Shown: piece after piece, positions 50,454 to 58,967 of the stretch
Layout: every line of letters begins with the position of its first letter
Numbering within the stretch: the stretch's first letter is position 1
NCBI GenBank assembly: GCA_038522375.1
Contig: JBCBKE010000002.1
Coordinates: 1 to 64,000 of the forward strand
From: UBA5336 sp038522375
GTDB lineage: Bacteria > Pseudomonadota > Alphaproteobacteria > Caulobacterales > Hyphomonadaceae
Reading direction: 5' to 3'
DNA length: 64,000 nucleotides
The notes under the pieces: model-generated
The model's input: the letters and a program-made list of their open reading frames with translations, nothing else
What the model was told of the DNA's origin: nothing
Database searches by the model: none
Made by a program: the position numbers and the translations under genes

Positions 50454-51236
50454 ATGGCCAGCGTGACGACTGAAACCCGAGGACGTACCCGCCTCATCCG
50501 TTATGGCAACCCGCCCCGGCACTACATGACCGCAGAAGGGTCGATCAAGCTGGCCGAAGCGATCGGCGATGCTGCCGGCGATGACGGTATCCGGGCGATT
50601 GTCCTGACGGGTACCGATGACGTATTCGTCCGCCATTTCGATGTCTCCGAAATCGTCCAGGCGGGCAAGGGTGTGGCCGCAGGCGCGTTGCAGAAACAGA
50701 ACTTCGAAACCGGTCCCTTCGTTGCGCTGCAGGATGCCTGCTTCAACGCACCGAAGCCTGTGATCTGCGCGATCAACGGGACGTGCATGGGCGGCGGGTT
50801 CGAGATCGCGCTGGCCAGCGACCTGCGGATTGCGGACAGCACGGTGACCCAGATCGGCTTGCCGGAGACGCGCCTTTCGATCTTTCCTGGCGGTGGCGGA
50901 ACCCAACGCCTGCCGCGGGTCATCGGCGAAGCGGCTGCCTTGGACTTCATCCTGAGGGGGCGGGTCGTCGATGCGGCGCAGGCTCTTTCGATGGGACTTG
51001 TCCACGAGACGGCACCCGATGCGCTGGCCCGGGCGCTTGAGGTGGCTGCCGAATTCGAGGCGCGGGGTGCAGCCGGGGTGGCAATGGCGAAATCCCTGGT
51101 GCGCAATGCCCTGTCGCGGCCAATTGAGGACGGCCTGATGGCTGAACGGCACGGCTTCTTCGATGTTCTCAAAACCGAGGACGCCATGGCGGCCATGCGG
51201 ACGTTCCTGGAAACCGGTGAGGACATTACCGCTTGA
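50454..51236 (+). CDS. enoyl-CoA hydratase/isomerase family protein
   Basis: A 260-residue crotonase-fold protein. ATG 50454 follows GGAGG nine bases upstream. CoA-oxyanion segment KPVICAINGTCMGGGFEIAL and IGLPETRLSIFPGGGGTQRL, with catalytic-type Glu residues, are typical hydratase motifs. It is translationally overlapped by tadA. The acyl substrate is not readable. Confidence 0.9.
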   Translation: MASVTTETRGRTRLIRYGNPPRHYMTAEGSIKLAEAIGDAAGDDGIRAIVLTGTDDVFVRHFDVSEIVQAGKGVAAGALQKQNFETGPFVALQDACFNAPKPVICAINGTCMGGGFEIALASDLRIADSTVTQIGLPETRLSIFPGGGGTQRLPRVIGEAAALDFILRGRVVDAAQALSMGLVHETAPDALARALEVAAEFEARGAAGVAMAKSLVRNALSRPIEDGLMAERHGFFDVLKTEDAMAAMRTFLETGEDITA

Positions 51237-51700
51237 CCGGCAAGGCGGCCCTCATCGATCCGATGCAACGGGCCCTGTCCCTGGCGCGGGCGGCCGCCGA
51301 GGCTGGCGAAGTGCCCGTCGGCGCGATTGTCGTCGACCCGGAAACCGGCACCGTTCTGGGCGAAGGGGCGAACGGGCCGATTTCATCCTGTGACCCGACC
51401 GCCCATGCCGAAATCGTGGCACTTCGGGCAGCGGCCAGAAGATCGGGCAATTACCGGCTCACCGGCGCAACCCTTTTCGTGACACTGGAGCCTTGCGCCA
51501 TGTGTGCCGGCGCCATCAGTCTGGCGCGCATCGGCCGGGTCGTCTTCGGCGCGGCGGACGCAAAGGGCGGCGCCGTGGTGAGCGGACCGAGAATTTTCGA
51601 CCAGCCGACCTGCCATTGGCGGCCCGAGGTGGCGCAGGACCAGGCTGCGGGCGAAGAGGCTTCAGCGCTGCTGAAGGCTTTTTTCAAGGCGCGGCGGTAA
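51233..51700 (+). CDS. tadA: tRNA adenosine(34) deaminase TadA
   Basis: A 155-residue deaminase starting at TTG 51233, overlapping the enoyl-CoA hydratase stop. The zinc site is HAEIVALRAA (His58, Glu60) and LEPCAMCAGA (Cys88, Cys91). It converts A34 to inosine in tRNA-Arg(ACG). VPVGAIVV and RVVFGAADAKGG are further TadA features. It is convergent with the serine hydrolase gene. Confidence 0.95.
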   Translation: MTGKAALIDPMQRALSLARAAAEAGEVPVGAIVVDPETGTVLGEGANGPISSCDPTAHAEIVALRAAARRSGNYRLTGATLFVTLEPCAMCAGAISLARIGRVVFGAADAKGGAVVSGPRIFDQPTCHWRPEVAQDQAAGEEASALLKAFFKARR

Positions 51701-51718
51701 CGCCCGGGCGTCCCTGTC

Positions 51719-52921
51719 TCACGCGCCATTGTTCAGGCGCATCCAGTCTTCGGCCGGCAGGCCATAAACCATGTCCATCACCTCGAACTGGAGCCCAACC
51801 GGGGCGCTGGCGTGGGAGTTCCATACGACGGCGACCCCGGTATCGCGGTCGGGGTCGAAGAGGATCGTGGCCCTGTAGCCTTCGACGGCGCCGCGATGGC
51901 CCACGACCCGGTTTCCAGCGTAGTCATAGGTACGCCAGCCGAGCCCGTATTCCGCGCCCGTCATGCGCCCGCCATAGCGGCGGTTCATGTAGCGCCGCTC
52001 TCGCAGGGTGCGGACCCGCGGAGCATGGATTTCGGCAAGGACACGATCGGAGATCACATCGGGCCGCAGCCCCATCTGGGCGCGCATATACTTCGCCAGG
52101 TCCATCACCGAAGAATTGATCCCGCCAGCCGCCGGCACGCGGTAGTAGGCGTCTTTCACCGACACCAGGCGCGGGGTGCGGGCGCGCCGGACCCGGGCAT
52201 GGGCACTGGCGAAATCGCCAGTCATGGCAAGGCCCGCGCGGCTGGCGCTTGCCGTTGTCATCCCAAGCGGTTCGAAAAGGCGTGTTTCCAGGGCGGTTTC
52301 GAAATGATCGCCCGTCTGCCGGGTGACGACCTCTGAAATCGCGTCAAAGGCGACATTCTGATAGGTATGGCAGCTGCCCACGGAACAGGTCGCCGTGAGC
52401 CCGCCCAGCGCCCGGCGGATATCGGCGGGATCGCGCCCGTCTTCCAATCGGGTGTCATAGGCGTTGGGCACGATGCCAAGCTGGTGGGAGAGCACGTCGG
52501 CGAGCGTTGCACGCTGGTGGGCATTGGACGGCAGGCGCAGGCTGGTGCCGTAGGTGGAAACAGCGGCGTCCAGGTCGATGATCCCTTGATCGTCCAGCAG
52601 GCCTGCCAATGTGCCCGCGGCGCCTTTCGAGAGCGATGCCCAGCGGAAGACCGTGCTTTCGGTTACCGGCACGCCGCCCCCGTGGACGGTCTCGCCATAA
52701 CCCTTTGCCAGGGTGATCTCGCCATTCTCAACAATGGCTACGCCGAGACCGACCATGTCTTCGCGGGTCATCAGCCGGTCAATCCGACGTTCGATCGCTT
52801 CGAGATTTACCGGCGATGCCGCGGCCGGGAGAAGACCCTGGAAGGTTGCGATGAGGAGACAGGCAAGGAAACGGATGGGGATCTCCTCGAGGGGCAGGCC
52901 GCCACTGCGGCCCCGTGACAA
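51719..52921 (-). CDS. beta-lactamase-related serine hydrolase (class C fold)
   Basis: A 400-residue protein. The only available start is TTG 52921, and a signal peptide follows (IPIRFLACLLIATFQGLLPA). The catalytic S-X-X-K is in FRWASLSKGAAG, the second element Y-X-N in HTYQNVAFDAIS, and the H/K-X-G-like element in VVGHRGAVEGYRA. This places it among penicillin-binding-like hydrolases/esterases. Whether it has beta-lactamase activity cannot be told. Confidence 0.9.
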   Translation of the reverse strand: MSRGRSGGLPLEEIPIRFLACLLIATFQGLLPAAASPVNLEAIERRIDRLMTREDMVGLGVAIVENGEITLAKGYGETVHGGGVPVTESTVFRWASLSKGAAGTLAGLLDDQGIIDLDAAVSTYGTSLRLPSNAHQRATLADVLSHQLGIVPNAYDTRLEDGRDPADIRRALGGLTATCSVGSCHTYQNVAFDAISEVVTRQTGDHFETALETRLFEPLGMTTASASRAGLAMTGDFASAHARVRRARTPRLVSVKDAYYRVPAAGGINSSVMDLAKYMRAQMGLRPDVISDRVLAEIHAPRVRTLRERRYMNRRYGGRMTGAEYGLGWRTYDYAGNRVVGHRGAVEGYRATILFDPDRDTGVAVVWNSHASAPVGLQFEVMDMVYGLPAEDWMRLNNGA

Positions 52922-52999
52922 GTCATAGGTATGCGTCAGGGCCGGACCGGGAAGTTACCGATCCGTTATTTGATGTAGAAAATCGGGCGTGCCCACACT

Positions 53000-53650
53000 T
53001 CATGCGTGCACTGGTGGGGGTTCAGGCTCGATCGCCCGCCCCGGATGCCGGGACCGCAGGTCATCATCGGGCGCGGGGGCCATCGGCCCGGCAAACGGTC
53101 TCAGGGGTAGCGGGACAGACAACGTTCTGTCGCCGCTGGCGCTGCGGCGACGGCGCAGGAAAGCGAGCCGGCGGATGGCCCGTCCGGGCGCCTGGACGGT
53201 GGCAGCGAGCGCTGCGAGGCGCTGGCACTCGCGCCAGATCGACACCAGAGGAATATCGAATGGATTGTCGATGGCCCGCGTTCCGGCCGGCCCGGGCCAA
53301 GCGCCGGTGGCCGGACCTGGGCGACCGAACATGGCAGAGCCGCCCACGCAAAAGACGAGACCGATGCTGGTTCGGTCGCGCGCCTCCACCGCCGGAGTAG
53401 CCGCCCGTGAACCGGTGCGGGATGGCGGTAGCTGCGGCGTAAACGCCTCTGCCTCGACCCAGAGGAGCCAACGCAGCAGTCCTTCAGCCTGGCGCAGGGC
53501 GTGACGGACGTGGCGGCGAAGACCGGGCGTCACCGGATGCTGGCCCGAGCCGGCCGGTGAGGCAGCCGCCACCAGGGCCTCGACCCAGGCGATCAGACGG
53601 TCCCAGAGCGGAGACCTGCCGTTGCGGCAAGGAACAAGCGACCCAGTCAT
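53000..53650 (-). CDS. Arg/Pro-rich hypothetical protein
   Basis: A 216-residue frame with ATG 53650. It shows an Arg/Leu-rich helical first third (HVRHALRQAEGLLRWLLWVE), a central segment NPFDIPLVSIW and a basic RRLAFLRRRRSASGD block. The pattern (helix-rich R/L region, then PFXXP and an R-rich tail) is like poorly studied Caulobacterales proteins. No domain is recognised. The GC-rich sequence also opens antisense frames, so this gene is only moderately supported. Confidence 0.5.
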   Translation of the reverse strand: MTGSLVPCRNGRSPLWDRLIAWVEALVAAASPAGSGQHPVTPGLRRHVRHALRQAEGLLRWLLWVEAEAFTPQLPPSRTGSRAATPAVEARDRTSIGLVFCVGGSAMFGRPGPATGAWPGPAGTRAIDNPFDIPLVSIWRECQRLAALAATVQAPGRAIRRLAFLRRRRSASGDRTLSVPLPLRPFAGPMAPAPDDDLRSRHPGRAIEPEPPPVHA

Positions 53651-53893
53651 GGGGAAACCCTATCCTGCGTCCAGGGTCGGTCGGATAAATATTGCCACCG
53701 GCCAAGCGTTCGAGGACCGGAATTGCGGAAATTTCACATCCCACACCCTCTCGAGGGGAATGCGTTTAAGGTCTGTGAACCTCGGCGTTATACCGTGATG
53801 AAGGGCTTAGCGATGTCCTGTCCGGTCAATGGCGGCTCTGACAAACCGAGGCACCTGAAACGGTGGCCCATCACCCTGACACGCGAGTGCGCC

Positions 53894-54049
53894 ATGAACT
53901 CCGTCTTGAAACTGTTCGGCATGAAAAAGCCAGCCTGGACGATCGATACCGAACGGCTTCCCGATTTCGGGCTGAGTGGCTTCGAAATGAAACTGCTGGG
54001 CGGGTTGTTGATCGCAGAAATCATCATCGTCGCCGTGCTGATCCTGTAG
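53894..54049 (+). CDS. 51-residue membrane protein
   Basis: The open frame continues upstream to 53723, but the plausible protein begins at ATG 53894: MNSVLKLFGMKKPAWTIDTE, then LPDFGLSGFEMKLLGGLL and a C-terminal hydrophobic span (LLIAEIIIVAVLIL). The ribosome site is weak. One predicted transmembrane segment and an amphipathic lead-in suggest a tail-anchored small protein. No family is recognised. Confidence 0.45.
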   Translation: MNSVLKLFGMKKPAWTIDTERLPDFGLSGFEMKLLGGLLIAEIIIVAVLIL

Positions 54050-54097
54050 GACGCCGGCAGGCGCATCGGCGGTACGGACTGACGCACGCGCGCGCTG

Positions 54098-54601
54098 CTA
54101 GAGCTCAGCCGGTTTCATCAGCGTGTTGCGGACGAGTTTTCCTGCGTGGGAGGGATCGATCTGCCCGGGAAACCGGCTTTTCAGCGCCTGCATGCACCGG
54201 CCCACATCCTTGAGCTTCGACGCTTCCAGTTCCTCGACCACCGATTGGACGGCTGTCTCGAGGTCCTCGCCTGCGAGGGGCTGCGGCAGGAACGCCTCCA
54301 CGATCGCGAGTTCGTCGCGCTCGCGCTCGGCCTCTTCGATCCTGCCGGCTTCTTCGTATTCGGCAGCAGATACGCGTAATTGTTCGGCCATGGTGTCGAC
54401 CACGTCCCGCACACCGTCTTCAGGGCAGCCGTCGCATTCACCACGGATCCTGGCGCTCACGTCACGGTCGCGAATCGCGCAGTCAAGCAAACGCAGGGTT
54501 TGCGCACGCACACTGTCGGGATTGTCACGCTCTGCGATCTCAAGTGCGGTTTCGATCCGCTCTCGAAGGATTGATTTCGCAGGCGTTTCGTCGTTCGCCA
54601 T
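54098..54601 (-). CDS. GatB/YqeY domain protein
   Basis: A 167-residue protein from ATG 54601. LRERIETALEIAERDNPDSV leads into a helical YqeY domain with the Q-P-L-A-G-E-D-L pattern (FLPQPLAGEDLETAV), ending ALKSRFPGQIDPSHAGKLVR. It is related to the tail domain of GatB that contacts tRNA. Its exact role is unknown. It is divergent from carA, a conserved arrangement in alphaproteobacteria. Cys residues in GECDGCPEDG are unusual. Confidence 0.9.
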   Translation of the reverse strand: MANDETPAKSILRERIETALEIAERDNPDSVRAQTLRLLDCAIRDRDVSARIRGECDGCPEDGVRDVVDTMAEQLRVSAAEYEEAGRIEEAERERDELAIVEAFLPQPLAGEDLETAVQSVVEELEASKLKDVGRCMQALKSRFPGQIDPSHAGKLVRNTLMKPAEL

Positions 54602-54721
54602 CCAGGTCTCTGTCTCTGCTGGCCCCGTCAAAAATTGACGCAGCACCGGTTCAGCCCCTATTCCCCTGTCTTCGACTGCAAAGGTTAAGCAGACGCAAAC
54701 TTCCGGGAAAGAGTGTCAAGT

Positions 54722-55906
54722 ATGTCTTACGCAAAATTCATGCAACCCGCTTCTCGCAACACGGGTGCCATCGCGCTTGAGGACGGCACCCTATTCACCG
54801 GTGATGGGGTCGGCGCCACTGGCATCACCGTCGGCGAACTCTGCTTCAATACGGCGATGACAGGGTATCAGGAGATCCTGACCGACCCCTCCTATGCCGA
54901 GCAGATCGTGATGTTCACCTTTCCCCATGTGGGCAATATTGGCACCACGGCCCTCGACCGCGAAGACAGCGCACCGGCGGCTGTCAAGGCTGCGGTCGGG
55001 ACCGTATTCCGGGAGCCCGTCACGCCGCCATCAAACTGGCGTGCGGAGGTCCCTTTTGATGCGTGGCTGGCCGACCGGGGCATTGTGGGGCTGTCGGGTG
55101 TGGATACGCGGGCGCTGACGGCCCGTATTCGCGCGGGCGGCATGCAGAAGGCGGCGATCGCCCACGATCGGGATGGGGACATCGATCTGGCGGGTTTGGT
55201 GGCGCAGGCGCGGGCCTGGCGCGGCGTTGAACGGGCGGACCTGGCCGCCGGGGTGGCGGCGACCGAACCCTTTGGTCACAAGGAGGGGCTATGGACCGCC
55301 GAGAACAGTTTTCCGGGGCTGGTCGAGCCGAAATACCATGTGGTTGTGGTGGATTTCGGGGTTAAGAAGAACATCCTGCGCAACCTTGCCAATGTCGGTG
55401 CGCGGTCGAGCGTCGTGCCGGGAGATATCTCGTTTGACGCGCTGATGGCGCTGGCGCCCGATGGGGTGGTGCTGTCGAACGGTCCGGGGGACCCGGGGGC
55501 GACAATCGAGCGGTGTGGCGCGATGATATCGGCGCTGATCGAGAGCGGCCGCCCGGTCCTCGGCATATGCCTGGGCCACCAGCTCCTGGCGCTCGCCCTG
55601 GGGGCCCAGACGCGGAAGATGGACCAGGGACACCATGGGGCCAATCATCCGGTGAAGGACATGGCGACGGGGAAGGTGGAGATCGTGTCAATGAACCATG
55701 GGTTCACGGTTGATGCGGCCAGCCTGCCCACGGGGGTCGAGGAGAGCCACCGCTCATTGTTCGACGGCACCAATTCGGGGCTGGCGCTGGCGGGCAAGCC
55801 GATCATCTCGGTACAGCACCACCCCGAAGCGTCGCCGGGGCCGCAGGACAGTTTCTATGTGTTCGAGCGGTTTGCCGGCCTGATGGATGGGGCGAAGGCG
55901 CGTTAG
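54722..55906 (+). CDS. carA: carbamoyl-phosphate synthase small subunit
   Basis: A 394-residue glutaminase subunit. ATG 54722 gives MSYAKFMQPASRNTGAIALE; the frame can extend three codons. The N-terminal half carries GELCFNTAMTGYQEILTDPS. The class I glutamine amidotransferase part has the nucleophile in LGICLGHQLLALALG and the His/Glu in QHHPEASPGPQD. It supplies ammonia to CarB for arginine and pyrimidine synthesis. carB is not in the window. Confidence 0.96.
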   Translation: MSYAKFMQPASRNTGAIALEDGTLFTGDGVGATGITVGELCFNTAMTGYQEILTDPSYAEQIVMFTFPHVGNIGTTALDREDSAPAAVKAAVGTVFREPVTPPSNWRAEVPFDAWLADRGIVGLSGVDTRALTARIRAGGMQKAAIAHDRDGDIDLAGLVAQARAWRGVERADLAAGVAATEPFGHKEGLWTAENSFPGLVEPKYHVVVVDFGVKKNILRNLANVGARSSVVPGDISFDALMALAPDGVVLSNGPGDPGATIERCGAMISALIESGRPVLGICLGHQLLALALGAQTRKMDQGHHGANHPVKDMATGKVEIVSMNHGFTVDAASLPTGVEESHRSLFDGTNSGLALAGKPIISVQHHPEASPGPQDSFYVFERFAGLMDGAKAR

Positions 55907-56775
55907 AGGGCGTCGACCCTGGCGCCGCGGGCTTCGAGGACGGGTTTCAGCGCCCAATAGGCGGCGGGGTTCCGGCAGAGCGGGATCCGCGGGTGCAGGT
56001 GGTGGACCACATGGTACTGCATCCCCAGCGAACCGATATTGCCGAGAAGGGCGCGGAAGCTGCGGGTGTTCCGATAACGTCCGGTCTCGTTGCCGGGATG
56101 GTGGGGGGCCCAGCTGAGATAGTACTGGATGTAGGTGAGCCCGATATGGCGGGGCAGCCACCACAAGAGTGCAGCCTCCACGGCGTGTCCGGTCCAGGCG
56201 AGGGCGAACAGGGCCCCGAAAAACACGATCTCATAGACGACGGCATCGAGGATGACATCGTCCCGGCCGATCCGCTGGAGCGTGCCCCGGTAGGCCTTCA
56301 ACCCACCGTCCACCCTCGGCTGGCGGTTGCGGATCGACGTCCAGATGGCCGACCATGGCCCCGACGCGGTGACCGAGTAATCAGGGTCGAGCATGGGATC
56401 GTTGGTGTGTTTATGGTGTTCGAGGTGGGTCAGCTTCGCGACCCGGTAGGGCAGCATCAGCGGGACGATGGAGAGATGGCCGAGCGCCTCGTTGAGCCAG
56501 CGCAACCGCTCGCCCGGGCGGGCAATGATATCGTGCTGGGCCTCGTGGGAGGGCAGGTATGACAAGGTCACGCAAAGCGTGGCGACGATGAAGCCGAGCC
56601 AGAGCGGGACAAGGCCGGTGAACACAAGCGGCCAGAGCGCAAGCCACACCGCCAGGTTCGAGAACCCCCAGAACACGGCAAAGTAGGGGAAATGTCCCAT
56701 GTGCTCCCGGGCGATCTCGCGCTCCAGGCGCATGAGATCGGCGTCCGACAACCTGGACAGATCAGGCGCGCTCAT
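55903..56775 (-). CDS. membrane fatty-acid desaturase-type hydroxylase
   Basis: A 290-residue diiron membrane enzyme. ATG 56775 overlaps the upstream small gene (ATGA); GTG two codons earlier is an alternative. It has four or more membrane spans and the histidine boxes SHEAQHD, HLEHHKHT and HVVHHLHP that bind two irons. It could desaturate lipids or hydroxylate carotenoids; the box spacing does not decide this. It is convergent with carA, overlapping its stop by four bases. Confidence 0.85.
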   Translation of the reverse strand: MSAPDLSRLSDADLMRLEREIAREHMGHFPYFAVFWGFSNLAVWLALWPLVFTGLVPLWLGFIVATLCVTLSYLPSHEAQHDIIARPGERLRWLNEALGHLSIVPLMLPYRVAKLTHLEHHKHTNDPMLDPDYSVTASGPWSAIWTSIRNRQPRVDGGLKAYRGTLQRIGRDDVILDAVVYEIVFFGALFALAWTGHAVEAALLWWLPRHIGLTYIQYYLSWAPHHPGNETGRYRNTRSFRALLGNIGSLGMQYHVVHHLHPRIPLCRNPAAYWALKPVLEARGARVDAL

Positions 56776-56978
56776 ATCCACCGCCCCCGATACTGGGCGA
56801 GCAGGCCAAGCGCGAGCCCGGCGAGGATGCCGAAGCTGAGACGGGACATGCCGAACGGGGCATCAACCCCTGCCGCGGCCATGGTCTGGGCCACCAACGG
56901 GGCGATAAAGCCGAGGCCGAACAGCAGCGGCCCGACATAGAAAATAGCCTTGATCGTTCTGGTCACGGGCCCGTCCAT
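56772..56978 (-). CDS. 68-residue two-span membrane protein
   Basis: It starts at ATG 56978 and contains two hydrophobic helices: AIFYVGPLLFGLGFIAPLVA and SRLSFGILAGLALGLLAQYR. It ends GRWI and overlaps the desaturase ATG by four bases, so the two are translationally coupled. No known family; a partner of the desaturase is plausible from coupling. Confidence 0.7.
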   Translation of the reverse strand: MDGPVTRTIKAIFYVGPLLFGLGFIAPLVAQTMAAAGVDAPFGMSRLSFGILAGLALGLLAQYRGRWI

Positions 56979-57465
56979 CAGTTAAAAATGACACAGGCGT
57001 CAACTTTGTAAAGCCTAAAAATCGCCGCGCACCACTTGCGCGCGAAAATAGGAGACAAAACTTACCGCGTCCCTAACCGGCAAGTCGACCACATAATTGC
57101 AGGGGTGCAGTTTCGCCCCTGAACCATCAAGTCATCGGAATCGTGGGTTTCACCGGTGATCGTCGGACGGGGCACGTGTGGTGTCGGCGTCCCTTTGGGG
57201 GTCCTGCCACCCCTTTCAGTTGTGATGGACACGACGCGCCAGGCTTCAGACTCGATCAGAGTCACCGCGTTTGGCCCGTAGCTGTCTGCTGAACGGCGAC
57301 ACTTGAGTGGCGCAGGGCTGACTATTGGCGGACGTTGCGGCCGCCCATCAACTTCCATTCTCCGGCGACAAACTTCCAAACATAAGTCGATCCCACAATC
57401 GCGACGGGATCACCATCGCGAGACAATTGTCATCTGCGGAGATCAGTTGTCGATTAGCGCGGCAG
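56979..57465. other. 487-base gap with a possible gene remnant
   Basis: No intact gene is seen. On the minus strand, from about 57413 down to a TAG at 57322-57324, a short frame reads VAIVGSTYVWKFVAGEWKLM followed by GGRNVRQ. This looks like the C-terminus of a SnoaL/NTF2-like protein, but stops lie directly upstream. A longer minus-strand frame (57062-57379) has atypical composition and no motif. The desaturase-unit promoter probably lies near 56980-57050, which is A/T-rich. Confidence 0.35.
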
Positions 57466-57942
57466 TCAAACCGGTCTCCAAACGGCGAGTACGACCGCGA
57501 CGAGCCCGAGCAGCCGCATCAGCCAGTACCATGGTTCTAATCGCCGGTAGCTTTGGATGACTTCAACAGAGGCCGGGCCCGGCCCTTCAGGGAGGGCTTT
57601 GATCTGAGCATTGAGTCGGAAGGCACTTGGTAAAATGAGCGCTACGACCGAAAGCACTATGATCATTATACCCTGTTTCAGACCAAGCCAAAGGGTTTCG
57701 AACCAGCCCCAACCGAAGAGGATCGTTTGCGTGATCCCTGCCGCGAACGCTGTCAGAGTGGCGACGAAAACGACGATATCGGAGTTATAGACTATCCGAA
57801 TAAGCGGCGCGGCAGCTGGGCTTTCGGGGTCTGCAAGGAATATACGACCGAGCCAGAGTTCGAAAAACCCGAAACCGAGCCACGCGATGACCGCCAATAT
57901 GTGGACTGTGAGCAGCGCTTCGCGACCGTAAGCCTCGATCAT
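57466..57942 (-). CDS. integral membrane protein, DUF2269/CopD-like
   Basis: A 158-residue protein with four membrane spans. MIEAYGREALLTVHILAVIA has the early membrane His, and WLGFGFFELWLG, FGWGWFETLWLGLKQGIMII and a C-terminal YWLMRLLGLVAVVLAVW follow. The layout fits the DUF2269 / CopD-like group, whose conserved His in helix 1 may bind haem or copper. The function is unknown. It is preceded by a small lipoprotein gene on the same strand. Confidence 0.7.
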   Translation of the reverse strand: MIEAYGREALLTVHILAVIAWLGFGFFELWLGRIFLADPESPAAAPLIRIVYNSDIVVFVATLTAFAAGITQTILFGWGWFETLWLGLKQGIMIIVLSVVALILPSAFRLNAQIKALPEGPGPASVEVIQSYRRLEPWYWLMRLLGLVAVVLAVWRPV

Positions 57943-57974
57943 GTCGTCACCTCAAGCGTTCGTCAGACAAGACT

Positions 57975-58151
57975 TTATACGATCCTCTTTACGGTATCCG
58001 CCGTGAGATGGGTTTCAACATACGTCTCTTCGAGCGACCAGATCTCCGACGCGTCCATGGCCGCTCCTATTCCAGGGGCATTCGGCCCCGCGGGCTGCGT
58101 CATCGTTGATGTGCACCCAGCCAACAGGACAACCAATAGCAGATTTCGCAT
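57975..58151 (-). CDS. 58-residue lipoprotein
   Basis: This is a short frame starting ATG 58151. The N-terminus MRNLLLVVLLAGCTSTMTQP is a textbook lipoprotein signal, with lipobox L-A-G-C and Cys13. The mature peptide is about 46 residues (ASEIWSLEETYVETHLTADT) and ends KRIV. It lies between the DUF2269 gene and a larger lipoprotein on the same strand. The family is not recognised. Confidence 0.65.
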   Translation of the reverse strand: MRNLLLVVLLAGCTSTMTQPAGPNAPGIGAAMDASEIWSLEETYVETHLTADTVKRIV

Positions 58152-58233
58152 AGACTATTCCAGCACAATCACACGGTAAACTGCGTGATAAACACAACCG
58201 CTTCTCTTTGCCTTGGGATTCAATGTTCTTGCG

Positions 58234-58956
58234 CTAATTAAATGCAGGAAAACACCGCACTTCAAGCAGACCAAGATTCTGTTCCAAAGTTAAAATTTCG
58301 GGATCGACGGTAATTGCAGTGAAGCCCGTTATGTTGGCGAAACTAGTATCGCTCGAGTAATAGGGTACCGTGATGTAGGTTCCATCATCAATCGAAAAAC
58401 CGAGAATTCTTCGAAATTCTCCCTGACCCGTGAGTCGGAGCTCATAGACTTCTCGAACTGTCGTTGTGCGATTTTCGGTAATGCCATTCTGATTGCGTCG
58501 AAGCTGGGCATTTCTATAAACCGGATAATTGAATGGGTTTCCAGGTTCCAAAATTGGTGAACCAGTAACGAACGTGGCTGTGAAGCTTTCACCGGCAACG
58601 GCCTCGGTTTCTACCACCAAGTCGCGGACTGGAACTTGAAGGGTGGTACCATATCCGAGCGTCAGGCTCTCCCACCCAACTGAAGAATTGGACGGAATCG
58701 TGGACCACCCGGTATCGGTCTGTTCTTCAAAAGTACGGAAAATCTCGATGCGATATCCGTTTTCTACAAAGGTGATCCCGTCGTTTCCGATCGTGCACTC
58801 ACTAGGGAGCAATGCCGTCACTCTGGCCAATCGATACTTCTCGGACGTGTAAATGTCATATTGAGAAGAATAGGACGTACAACTCGCAATCCCGGTCATC
58901 GCGATGGCCAACCACGGACCACTGACATACTTCTGTGGAAACCAAATGTTATCCAT
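58234..58956 (-). CDS. lower-GC lipoprotein of unknown function
   Basis: A 240-residue protein. ATG 58956 has GGAG six bases upstream and is preferred over the ATG five codons earlier. A signal peptide ends in TGIASC, a likely lipobox Cys (position 26), followed by a beta-rich, Tyr/Thr/Asn-rich mature part (e.g. FVENGYRIEIFRTFEEQTDT). Codon use is noticeably more A/T-rich than all neighbours, suggesting recent acquisition. No family is recognised. The GST start region lies just downstream. Confidence 0.7.
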   Translation of the reverse strand: MDNIWFPQKYVSGPWLAIAMTGIASCTSYSSQYDIYTSEKYRLARVTALLPSECTIGNDGITFVENGYRIEIFRTFEEQTDTGWSTIPSNSSVGWESLTLGYGTTLQVPVRDLVVETEAVAGESFTATFVTGSPILEPGNPFNYPVYRNAQLRRNQNGITENRTTTVREVYELRLTGQGEFRRILGFSIDDGTYITVPYYSSDTSFANITGFTAITVDPEILTLEQNLGLLEVRCFPAFN

Positions 58957-58967
58957 TGGGTTCTCCG

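Noticed and set aside
51719..52921. Calling the serine hydrolase an antibiotic-resistance beta-lactamase.
   Set aside because: It has the S-X-X-K and Y-X-N elements but lacks features that separate AmpC enzymes from related esterases and peptidases.
57062..57379. A 105-codon minus-strand frame in the gap upstream of the DUF2269 gene.
   Set aside because: Unusual composition, no ribosome site, no domain. A different frame of the same stretch looks more like a decayed NTF2-like C-terminus.
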